A stretch of 11,944 nt of DNA from Setaria digitata (taxonomy: Eukaryota; Nematoda; Chromadorea; Rhabditida; Setariidae): positions 1 to 11,944 of the forward strand of contig RCAB01000938.1 of the NCBI GenBank assembly GCA_003640385.1, in the 5' to 3' direction. The notes below the pieces were generated by a model. That model was given only the letters and a program-made list of their open reading frames with translations, was not told the DNA's origin and did not search any database. The number at the start of each line of letters is the position of its first letter. Position 1 is the first letter of the stretch. A program made the position numbers and the translations under genes. Shown here one piece after another: positions 1-9,100 of this stretch.

Positions 1-53
1 TTACCAAATTTATAAAACAAATTAATTCTTTATGTAAAGAAAGTAATATTACT
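1..53 (+). repeat. Left copy of 53-bp terminal inverted repeat
   Basis: The first 53 bases are the exact reverse complement of the last 53 bases (11892-11944); the match stops abruptly at base 54. The segment is very AT-rich and contains no coding frame. It could be one arm of a short repeat family, or the shared end sequence left by a short-read assembler that stopped at a repeat. The sequence alone cannot decide. Confidence 0.95.
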
Positions 54-1329
54 GAATTAGAATGAAATTTGAGCATTTTAAGGAAAATATTCGACGACAA
101 AATTTAATCCCTATATTTTTACTCTAAAATTTTATCGCTAATTAATATGACATCAAATTTACCTTATCATGAACTTTTTCTTTTCGTTTCAAATTTATTA
201 AAAAATTCGACATTTAAAGAAAATCCAGTGGGCTTTACAATTCATTTTTTAATTAATTAGTAGTTTTACTTTATTATTTCTTCCTCTTTCTTATGTTGAT
301 AATTTGTCTGTCATATGTACAAGTTCAAAAGTAAATTTCTTTCGTTTTTTTTTTTGTCTTTATGTCTTTTTTTTTATATGTACATTTGAATAATACTTAA
401 GGAAAAAATTTTTTTTCCGTTGTCAAGTGAACAACTATAAATTAGTCGTGGAAGCACAGAAAGATAATATTTATGGCATTTTACACCAAGCCCAAAGGGA
501 ACTGATCATAAAGCGAAATCAAACAATAACGACAACCAATTATGACTTTTAGCAATTCAAATAATTCATTAATTAGCGCAGGAAATGCTTCATCAATAAT
601 AGAGCACGAAAATGTTGCATAAGTTCTGTATTTTTTATTTATTTAGGCTTTTGCCATAAAAAACTGAAGATCTCAGGTTTTCTCAGGTGTTCTAAAATTT
701 GATAAAATAAATAGTACATACAATAGCGTGTCAGCGATTTAATGGATGAATAAATTCCAGTAAAACTGATAACTTTGTTAAGATGACAGTCCATGATAAC
801 TATGACAACAATCTACGACAACCCTATGACAGTCCTTTCAATCTTGAAAAAAATATCCATCAATTACAGTGATATAAGAAAATTATCAATTACAGTGATA
901 TATTTCATTGATATAAGAAACAAACCATGCATTACGCACAAAATATGAGCCTAAAATTTGATTAAAAATTGGAAACGAATTTAAAAGAAAAAAATCCATT
1001 TTCTTCCCGAGAAAGCTTATATTCTTCTTTCCACAGAAATATTAAACTGGCTTTGTCTGTTTACACAGCCGCCTAAACAATTCCATTTTCTTCCACTTGA
1101 TGAACTTGGCCGCAAAAATGATGGTTAATAAATGATTCATCCAGCTGAATCAGAGTAAGGAACTAAAATTGAAAAGTGGACCGAAAAAATGAAAAGTAAA
1201 TTAAAAAAAACTCTGAAAAATAAAATATCAGATTTTGGATGAGTGAAAAATGAGAAAGGATATATGGAAAGACATAATTTCCTAAACGAGAGCTAACAAA
1301 AATTATAAAAACATTACAAGTTTCATGTA
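54..1329. other. AT-rich gene-free region downstream of sld-2
   Basis: About 1.28 kb with no open frame that resembles a protein. It should contain the 3' untranslated region of the minus-strand sld-2 gene. I see no AATAAA on the minus strand close to the stop codon; the nearest are in the TAAATAAATAAA stretch around 633-645, about 690 bp downstream, so the poly(A) site is unresolved. The only internal structure is a small direct-repeat cluster at 859-920 and several homopolymer T runs. Confidence 0.7.
859..920. repeat. Short direct-repeat cluster
   Basis: An 18-bp word (atcaattacagtgatata) occurs at 859-876 and again at 885-902, a 26-bp period. The word gatataagaaa following the first copy recurs at 910-920. 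This looks like slipped local duplication in noncoding DNA. Confidence 0.85.
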
Positions 1330-1599
1330 TCACCGTTTGTTACGAGTTTTTCGCCATTTTCTGAAATTCTTCTTCGCTAATGATGCACTACGAACATAAC
1401 ATTTTTTCATCTTTAAACGACGGTAATTATCATTCTTCCCTCGAACTTTCCTTTTCAAAGATTGCTTTTCATCTAGGAATGGCTGCTGTTCAGTATCTTC
1501 GTCACATCGATCACTCAATTTTTTCAAATTTTCTTCAGGATTCTCTTTGTTTTCTTCTACAGCAGCAGTTTCAAATGAACCGTTTAGGCTCAGACTTTC
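1330..1599 (-). other. sld-2: sld-2 terminal exon with RecQL4-like basic motif
   Basis: Last coding exon (89 residues plus TGA), entered through a TTTTTTACAG acceptor in phase 0. An acidic stretch (about residues 225-250, rich in E, N and D) is followed by a basic tail with NYRRLKMKKCYVR and FRKWRKTRNKR, ending four residues later or sooner at the stop. In vertebrate RecQL4 the corresponding basic segment precedes the helicase core; here the protein stops, so this is a natural end and not a truncation. Confidence 0.8.
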
Positions 1600-3981
1600 C
1601 TGTAAAAAACAAGAAATGAGAACTTAAATGTAACGGATATGGAAGTCAAAACTTTCACGAGGAGTACTATAGTAATCTTTTTATTTTTAAAATTTAATTG
1701 ACGAAATGAAAATTACTTTTTCACTTTCGAAATCACTAAGTGATCCCAGCAGACTGCTCAGACGACGGCAAACGATTGGTTGTGACAGTAACAAAGGTTT
1801 TCGTGGCGATAATAAGACTTCATGACATGATGAAGGATGCTTCCGTGGAGAGCGACGTAATATTTGCTCGTCAGGTTGCGCTAATTGTAAGAGAAGAGTT
1901 CAAAAGCTAGTAAAATATGCTTATACCAAGTTTCCTTAGTATTTACACTTAAAAAAAAACACTGAATCTTGAAACATAAAAAACTAATAAGTAAAATATT
2001 GACTTCATCGGTACTAGACCGTATAAAATGGTAAGGTTTCATTCTACATTTCACCAGAAAAAACAGTACTGTAGAACAGGTGAAGAACTTTCCTTCATAT
2101 TTGTAGTAAGAAACAGATGTAAGAAAAGCACATAAAATGCAGAGCGGAAACGCCGTTATTAAGAAAGTGAATTACAAAAAGTGAACCATAAATAAAAATA
2201 ATGCACTTACCTTGAACAGAATCTGTAGAAGATTCACCTTCCGGTATTATAAAATTCGAAGATGGCTGAAAAAGTATTTTTCTTATCAAAACTATTGCGA
2301 AAACTAAATATCTATTTTGAGAAAGTTTTGGAAATAATGTCTGAAGTTGAGATGTAAAAAGAAAAAAATTACCCTTTTCACTTGAAAATCGTCTAATTTG
2401 AATAAATTAGTATAACTTCGATGTGTCAATGGTTTAAGAGAATCAGTTTTCTTTGGCGATATTGGACGAACAAATGATGACGAAATATGCTTCCGAGGTG
2501 ACCGCCTTAACGGTAATTCCGCTCCTTAAACAAAATATAAGCTATGTAGCAGGAATTCGAGCTGCAGACATTTGCATTCGCAAGACCTCACAGTGCAAGT
2601 CCTATTTTTAGGAAATCTAATCGCTCACTTATTCGAGAATCACCTCATGGCTAAATGAAGAGTGGAATTATAACCAACCCACACTTTATTATTGACTCGT
2701 CCAAGTACTGCTTTCATTAATTGCCTAATCATTTCAGAAGTTCCACTTTAATTCTATCGATCTGATTCCATTAAAAGCAAAATACCTCACCCATTTTGCT
2801 TCCTGATGCAGCAGATACGTCTACACGGCTTTTCTTCAATACTGGCTGCAAAAGTCAAAGTAAAAGAAGTCATCAAATTACACACACTGAAGGAATGCAA
2901 GATTATTCCGAAGATTCCTTCTTAAAATCATACCTAAAGAAAAAACAATAATAATGTAAATCAAGCCAGCAATGGTGTTCTTTTTTCTCTTCTTTTCGAA
3001 ATAACTTCATAAGTCTGCTGAGGTAAATCAAAGTTCTTTTCGAACAGACAGATATGTAATTAGTAAGGTTTCATGTTACAAAAATATTACAATCCAATAT
3101 TAGCAGTCTTTACTTCCTTTTCCCCAGTAAAGTATGCTGATCAATGTTGAGCCCGAACATGTGTCGAAATTGTTACTGCAAATAAAGAAAACAAGTCGAA
3201 ATGGATCTGAGTTCCTAGAATTGACTTCTGACGAATCCTAGGCTAAGACTGCAAGAGTTAAGGATATCAGGATTTTTCAGCTAATATTAAACATCAACTA
3301 GTTTCAGCAATTCATCTTTAAGTAAGCGACCCTAAGAACCAATATTCATATTTGTATATGAGAAGCTGTTTCGGATGTATAACGATAAGTTTGGATCTAA
3401 CAAAACACAATTCACAAAATTTATGATATTTTTATAAAAGTAAATTCAAAACATAAACCCTAACATCAGAGGAATCATTTTACCTCAGGAAGACAATCCC
3501 TTTTATCGAATGACCTTTTGAGTTTTACTTTGGGCATCGGTTTTTGAATCGTTTTTTTTGGCGGATGCAACTCATAGTATTCTTCTGAAAAAAAAAAAAA
3601 ATCATCTCGAGGGGAAATGAAAATCTCACGAAACTTTTACTGTTCTTTCAAAATATATTCAAATATTTCCATCATTCTTTGGTGACAGTTAGTGAAAAAA
3701 AAGAAAAATCCTTAGTGATTTTGAAGTAATCAATTATTATTATTATTTTTTTCTTATTAAAATTCAGAAAATACAAAAACTCATCATATCGATAATTAAT
3801 TTGAAAATATTGAAAATTTAGGGAAGAAAATAATGAAATAAAGTGGCAATTTACAGTAGCATAAAGTGGTAAGGTAACCTTTGATATGTGGCGGTGCAAT
3901 CAATTCAATTTCCTCTCTAGTTGGTGAATGTTCATTGAGCTGCTTGAAAATTTCTAACCAACGCTTGTAACGCTCTCCCAT
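1330..3981 (-). CDS. sld-2: SLD-2, RecQL4 N-terminus-like DNA replication initiation factor (complete, 7 exons)
   Basis: Exons, read on the minus strand: 3981-3879, 3584-3484, 2845-2791, 2524-2373, 2265-2211, 1880-1717, 1599-1330. All phases join, giving 299 residues plus TGA. The family bridges CDK activity to origin firing: Sld2/Drc1 and the RecQL4 N-terminus bind Dpb11/TopBP1 (MUS-101 in worms) when phosphorylated. The first 45 residues match the Sld2 N-terminal pattern (W8, F12, P20, I25, paired prolines 30-31, Y37-Y38). Residues 268-280 (NYRRLKMKKCYVR from 268) resemble the RecQL4 segment NYVRLNMKQKHYVRG as I recall it, followed by a basic tail with W292. Full CDK sites (S-P-x-K/R) lie at S19, S95, S109, S166 and S180. 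There is no helicase domain, as in C. elegans SLD-2. An in-frame TAA directly precedes the ATG, fixing the start. The exon 4 acceptor is unusual (AAG/GAG). Identification is by motif recall, not alignment. Confidence 0.8.
1717..2845 (-). repeat. sld-2: Apparent duplicated two-exon cassette in sld-2
   Basis: Exons 3 and 5 are both 55 nt with phases 0 to 1. Exons 4 (152 nt) and 6 (164 nt) both run from phase 1 to phase 0. Both larger exons encode LRRSPRKH followed by serines, a second S-P-K/R-K site exactly 14 residues later (S95 to S109; S166 to S180), and an end of the form R-x4-L-x2-L-x-D-F-x3-K/R. The shared DNA word cggaagcat in both exons also supports common origin. Confidence 0.6.
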
Positions 3982-4010
3982 TTACGAAGACGTGTAGGTT
4001 CCTTTTTATC

Positions 4011-4020
4011 TCTAAAAAAT
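4011..4020 (-). promoter_or_regulatory. Candidate spliced-leader or 5' UTR acceptor of sld-2
   Basis: On the minus strand a run of six T followed by AG ends at 4012, so the mature exon would begin at 4011 and leave a 30-nt 5' untranslated region before the ATG at 3981-3979. A short leader with an upstream TTTTTTAG is typical of SL trans-splicing in nematodes. A cis-spliced 5' UTR intron is the alternative. Confidence 0.5.
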
Positions 4021-4325
4021 AATTTAATTTTATAATTGTTATCATAGAAGTTTGAACAATCTTCTAACTCATAAGAAAGTATTTAAGGAGAAGCAACTAC
4101 TACTACAAACTGTTAAGGTAATACTCCTAAATAAACAATCTAGTGCATAACTCAGTTGGCTATTTGATCCGCTCTCAGATATAAATAAACCAACAATTTG
4201 TGAAATATTTACACAGTTCTAGATTGCATTCAATATTGCTCGAGATATGTGCTTATATATTATAATCAATAGACTTATTGCATAACCACAATTTGTGCCT
4301 AAAATAAATTGAGACTAGGACAAAG

Positions 4326-4345
4326 TTTTTTTTTTTTTTTTTTTT
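4326..4345 (+). repeat. T20 homopolymer tract
   Basis: Twenty consecutive T in the intergenic region. Long T tracts in worm promoters disfavour nucleosomes, but this one could also vary in length through sequencing or replication slippage. Confidence 0.9.
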
Positions 4346-4480
4346 CGGACTTTACGAAAGAATTGCAAAAGAGTTTGATTTTCTTATAATCGTATAATAG
4401 TATAGTATTGATTGCTTAAAATTTTAACCGGAATCATTGTAGATTGTTAAAATTGTAGCAAAATTTAGATGAATAATATT

Positions 4481-4496
4481 GATTGATTGATTGATG
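4481..4496 (+). repeat. GATT tetranucleotide microsatellite
   Basis: Three perfect GATT units followed by GATG, located in the divergent promoter region. Too short to suggest a specific role. Confidence 0.85.
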
Positions 4497-4527
4497 GCGA
4501 AGCTAGCAATAATTAAAGCTTCTTGAA

Positions 4528-4540
4528 TGAACTTTGACCT
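4528..4540 (-). promoter_or_regulatory. DR1-type nuclear receptor-like site, copy 1
   Basis: On the minus strand this reads AGGTCA-A-AGTTCA, two RGKTCA half-sites in direct orientation with one base between them. This is the DR1 arrangement bound by HNF4/RXR-type receptors, a family expanded in nematodes. Binding is inferred only from the motif. Confidence 0.45.
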
Positions 4541-4767
4541 TTAAAAGTCAACCTATAAGAATGACATCATCATCTACTTGTAATACTCGAGAAACAATCA
4601 ACAAGCCCGAAATAAGAAGTGAGATAATTTAGGAAGGAGTATGAGCATTTGTGGTGCGGCGGGAGAGGAAGAAGGAGTTGAAAATTTTAAAGCAATGAAA
4701 AATTGACAACAAAAAACGGCAAATACATTGCATAGCAAATTAAAATTGCATAGAAATGTAGCAACGA

Positions 4768-4780
4768 TGAACTTTGACCC
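4768..4780 (-). promoter_or_regulatory. DR1-type nuclear receptor-like site, copy 2
   Basis: The minus strand reads GGGTCA-A-AGTTCA, identical to copy 1 except for the first base and in the same orientation 240 bp away. The repetition within one intergenic region makes chance less likely, though the surrounding sequence is not duplicated. Confidence 0.45.
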
Positions 4781-5159
4781 TAGTGTTAAGCAATTAGATG
4801 GAGATGCAAGAAGGAAGAGTAGAGAGAGATTAAATCCTGGCACTAACAGAAGTACCGCTAGAAAAAAACTACTTATCAGTAAACCTGAAATATAAGATAA
4901 GGGTGGAGTGTAAGAGATCAATAAAATTTTAGTCTAACTAAAAGTTTCCTCAAAATTTCATTCACCCACCTCATTCTCATCCCAAATTAATGATCAATTT
5001 TTAAAATTACCGCGAAATTTTTTTATGAAAAACTTTTTCTCCCAATTTTTTTTCTATCACTTATAATTTCAGAATGCGTAGCATGCAATTAGAATGCAAC
5101 TTGCTGATTTTTGTTACTTTCGTTGATCAAGCTCATAAAAATTGTCTCTTTGTTGGGGA

Positions 5160-5182
5160 TTTTTTTTTTTTTTTTTTTTTTT
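5160..5182 (+). repeat. T23 homopolymer tract
   Basis: Twenty-three consecutive T about 270 bp upstream of the rme-8 leader acceptor, the longest homopolymer in the window. Its length is the least reliable base call here. Confidence 0.9.
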
Positions 5183-5445
5183 GAGTTTTATCACTTTGAT
5201 TACTGTTAGGAAATGATTTTGGCATATTCCAAAGGAAAGAGATTTTTTTGAAATTTGAAAACTTAGAGTTCTAAAGGAATTTAATGCATGTTCCGATTTA
5301 AATTTTCAAAAATGAAACATCTTGTGGTTAAAGTCAAGATGCTAATATTATGCTATAAATTTCATCCATGAAATTGTGTATGTAATAGAATGACTAAATG
5401 ATTAATCGGAGTATGAATTATTGCATATGTATGTTAATTTTGTGC

Positions 5446-5451
5446 TTTCAG
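5446..5451 (+). promoter_or_regulatory. Candidate spliced-leader or 5' UTR acceptor of rme-8
   Basis: TTTCAG, the nematode acceptor consensus, lies 44 bases ahead of the rme-8 ATG with no other strong acceptor between. The transcript would begin at 5452. It may receive an SL leader or join a noncoding exon upstream. Confidence 0.55.
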
Positions 5452-5460
5452 ATAAACCGT

Positions 5461-5496
5461 ATGATAAAAATTTGGTTACGTAGCAAAGCGCTTTGA
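5461..5496 (+). promoter_or_regulatory. 11-codon upstream ORF overlapping the rme-8 start
   Basis: An ATG nine bases after the candidate leader acceptor opens an 11-residue frame (MIKIWLRSKAL) that ends at TGA 5494-5496. The last base of that stop is the first base of the rme-8 ATG, giving TGATG. If the leader acceptor is used, ribosomes meet this frame first, so rme-8 translation would need leaky scanning or reinitiation. Whether the peptide is made is unknown. Confidence 0.5.
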
Positions 5497-6197
5497 TGGC
5501 GTCATTCTCAGCTGATAATCGTGATATTGCTTGCTATTTAGCAACGAAGCATTCATGGAAAGGAAAGTTAGTTATGCATTTATAGATTTTTTGTTGTTTA
5601 TTAGAAAGGAATGAGGTGAAATTTCAAGTTCTGATATTTAATTTCTACCAAAAGTTCCAGGTCTTACGATGAATAAACGTTCCATTTAGCTAAAAGTATT
5701 GTATTCTTTGTTCCATTTACAGATACAAACGTATATTTTCAATTGGTACACTAGCCATCAGTACTTATAATCCGTCTACACTTGAAATAACTAATCAGGT
5801 TCATATTTTTTCATCTAATACCTAAACTGTCAGTGAAAGTATTGCGGTAAAAAGAACTGTAATAATTTGGGTTTATTTAAGTGTGCGTGCTAAAAATCAA
5901 GCAGATTTATGTGCTAAAGTTAGTAGCATTTCAGTAAGAAATTCGTTCCTGGCATTCTACCAATTAATTCTGGTAATAAAACTAATATTTCATTTTGGCT
6001 TCTAGTGGTTATACGAAGATTTCGTTACAATAAAACCATTGCCACGTTCACCCCAAGGTCAAGACGAGTTTGTCATCCTGGTCCGTTCCAAAAGAAAAAA
6101 TGATACAATGCGTTTCTCTTCGGAATATACACAAGAAATATTGTCAGAAGCTCTTATGCATATGCCAAAATTTTCCGATGCTTTGCCGGAAACACAG
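5496..6197 (+). other. rme-8: rme-8 exons 1-3: N-terminal PH-like phosphoinositide-binding region
   Basis: Residues 1-113 from three exons. Residues 18-30 (KHSWKGKYKRIFS from 18) form the basic-aromatic motif that binds PI3P in the family, followed by the strand-rich [13 protein letters not shown] block and the [15 protein letters not shown] segment. This region targets the protein to early endosomes. All positions used for lipid contact are retained, so this copy should be functional. Confidence 0.85.
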
Positions 6198-9100
6198 GTT
6201 AACTTTCTGAATCTTGTAAATAACAGTGAATTTACATTTTCCAATTGCTTGGGATCTTTTATCTAATTTTGGTGCTGAGTACTGTTAGAAAACATACTGT
6301 CGATATATCATCTTGCGTCCTTTTGCTGTTTAAACTTCCCATAATTTTATTTGAAAGTTTCTACCAAACCATTGCTGTTGCTTCGAGCTACTGTTTTAGG
6401 ATTTCACTGGATACAAGCATGATTGGTTGGATCGTCGTGTACCAGTTTTATTCCGGACAACGAGTCATTCACTGCAAAGGATAGATAGTAATGGTGAAGT
6501 GATTGCATCATACGCATACTGGCGCATGAAATCCATTGTCGTAGTGAGTCATGTGAAATTTACGATTAATTTTTATTCTGGAATTCTGTTTTTTTTTTTT
6601 TTTTTGGAAGGGAGAGGAAGGAAACTTTTCTAATGAATTTCCTTCTTATGTATCCTCTGTTTATTAACATAAATTGTCGTGATTTTTTCTGAAATTTTTT
6701 TTTCTTTAATATTAGAAAAACGATTTATTTTTTTTAGATGCAGGGATGTCAGAATGGATTTGTCGTGGAAATAGGTGAACAACGTCGCCGGGTTTGTTTT
6801 TTTTTTCTTTTTTCTTTTCTTTCATTAATTTTATGTTGTAATTCTCACACTTTTGTTGAATTTTTTAGTTTATTTATAAATTTCATTAAATTTATGAAAA
6901 ATGATTCACAAAGTCATCCAGTACCTGAGTTGTTGCGGATGCACACATTTCAAATTTAATTTGTTCTTTTTCTTTTTTTTTTTTTTGAAAGAAAAAGTAA
7001 ATATAGAAATAAAAAGATAGGGGGAATTTCATAAGTTGTTTTCATCTGTCAAGGTAATATGAAACTCTGATGATATAATGCAGCGGACTAGAATACAAAA
7101 CGAATTTGCTTATACCCCAAAGATCTGTCATCTAATTTGGAACATTAACTGAGAAATGTTAATAGTACTTTAATTAGTGAATTTCAATTATTGCAGCATA
7201 TGTTTCTTTGCGAACAGTTTGATGATTTAATCTCAACAATACGACAAATGGCAGCAACATATCTAGGGATTTCAATAATGATCACGAGAGAAGGAGGAAT
7301 CACTTTTGAGCAGTTTACCCTTTCACGTTTGGGTCTGTGCAGGTCGGCTCTCTTCTGTCATTGAAGTTATTATCTCTATAAATAAATGGTCAAAATTAGT
7401 TTTACTGCAGTATATTTTTTCCTGGTTTTACACTTGTCTCGATTTGAATGCATCTTTTTCTTCCTGATTCGCTTCATATCCTAAATCCTCTAGGAGCCAG
7501 TAGTAGTTTGATTTTAAAATAACTTCTTTATTAATTTCTTTTAAATTTCAGATATTTTAGAATAACATTTTAGTTTTTTAGTTATGTTTTAACAACAGGG
7601 AATGTATTTGTTTTCCAATTTTCCAGCATTTTAAGTTTTTCAGTTTCTGCAAAGCTTTCAACTAATTTTTTCGATTTTTTAGTTCCTGCAAAGCTTCGGA
7701 CAAGTTTTCTTGACGTTAATAATAGATAGGTTATTGAATTTTCAGCCGTGATGAACAGTTAACTTCATATGTTGAATTTAAAGTTCAGAAGTTTACACCA
7801 CGACAATTTCCTTCAGTGAAGCGCTTGCTGTGCTTGAGTAGCACATGCATTATTGAACGAGATCCGGCAACATATGCAGCAGTTTGTGCGCGACCACTGA
7901 AAACGGTCCGTTCATTCATTCTTCAGCCGGGTTCTTTTGATTTTAAATATTTGAATAATTGGAACAGGATTAATCAAGCATGTTTCGAAAACTTTTTGAT
8001 AAAGTGAACAGCTTCATCTTACTCTTTTTTTAAAACTAACTGGAGATTATTTGCCTACTTTGTTAATGTTAACTTCAAAAGGCAAAGCTAAATCGTTTTT
8101 TGTTCAAGCACTCCTTCATTCAATCTAGCAGATTCTCTCATTCGTGCTTTTTTACTTCATATTTAGTTCCATGTATTTTCCTAAATCACATTCTCTAGAG
8201 TGCTAGATTAATCCATAGAAGTGAACGACTTTCTTCTTAAGCTGCCTTAAAGCTGCTTTTATTTTCATAAAGACATAGAAAGAAATACGACATATAAATG
8301 CAAAATAGTAAAATGCTTTGCTCATTTTTTTTTTTTTTGTCTTGAGTAACAGTTGTAATGTTAACATCTTAACAATATGTAGATATTCTCTCGTGAGGTT
8401 TTTGCAACACGATCTTCACTTCTGTTTTCTCCTTTCTCTCGCGAAAATGTTTTGAGTCAAGCACTTCATTATGTAGCGCACTGAAATCTTATCAGATAGC
8501 AAACGAAGTTTCTACTGGTGATCGATCCCGCGAGATTCTTTATTTCCGGTCCAAATCCTTTTCAGATTGTCTTTGTTGTTCGTAATGAAGAGGATCCGCA
8601 AAGGTTTACCATTCAATATGATGAAGGTGACGCCCGGTCGTACACCTCCCCTGAACGGTAAGGGTTTTGATTCAAATCACTCAATATATTTTCAGATTTC
8701 AGATATTAGTACAGAACCAAGGGAAAACATAAAACGTGTATTATTTGAATGCTGCAGTAAATCTGTTCATTGAATAGGGTCTTGCTAAATTTTCAGGGAC
8801 TTAATCTTGACATCACTCATTGATGGATCACGAGCTTCTGGAAATCAGTGTTTATTTGTTACCTGTGCCAAATATGACCGTGCTTTACGAATTGTACCGT
8901 ATAAATTTTTTTTGGATGAAGATACGGAGTCACAGTGCATGAGACATATTATTTCAGTGCCACGTCTGTGCTCTTTTTCTTTAACAAACTATAATAATTT
9001 TTCCCCCAATTTCTGATGACTCTTTCTAAAATACCAAAAAAGAAAAGTGCTTACTCGATTTTAAATTCTAAAACACAATATTGTCACGATTTCGCTAATC

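Larger units (their letters stand above)
4012..5451. promoter_or_regulatory. Divergent intergenic region between sld-2 and rme-8
   Basis: About 1.44 kb separating two head-to-head genes, so it must carry both promoters. No frame in it reads as a protein. It contains T20 (4326-4345), T23 (5160-5182), a GATT microsatellite, a purine-rich stretch (about 4620-4680 and 4800-4830), and paired DR1-like sites (4528-4540 and 4768-4780). I see no convincing TATA box with a spaced start site. Confidence 0.65.

Noticed and set aside
1073..1144. 23-codon minus-strand frame after a TTCAG, ending in TAG, as a possible final exon
   Set aside because: No upstream exon, no family match, and sld-2 already has a stop at 1330; more likely 3' UTR or intergenic.
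2095..2289. 64-codon minus-strand frame as an independent small gene
   Set aside because: Only its 2211-2265 part is coding, as sld-2 exon 5; the remainder is intron on both sides.
3121..3180. Possible extra sld-2 exon in intron 2 after TGCAG
   Set aside because: Exon 2 ends in phase 0, and reading on in phase 0 gives an immediate TAA; exons 2 and 3 join cleanly without it.
3672..3899. 75-codon minus-strand open frame
   Set aside because: It overlaps sld-2 exon 1 in another frame and mostly translates AT-rich intron 1.
4598..4921. 107-codon minus-strand open frame in the intergenic region, leucine- and serine-rich
   Set aside because: Its composition simply mirrors a purine-rich plus strand; no start context, splice partners or recognisable family, and it lies in the promoter region.
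7906..8007. Open extension of rme-8 exon 7
   Set aside because: Family similarity stops at LKT and resumes at IVFVVRN in exon 8; the extension would end in a stop and lacks similarity.
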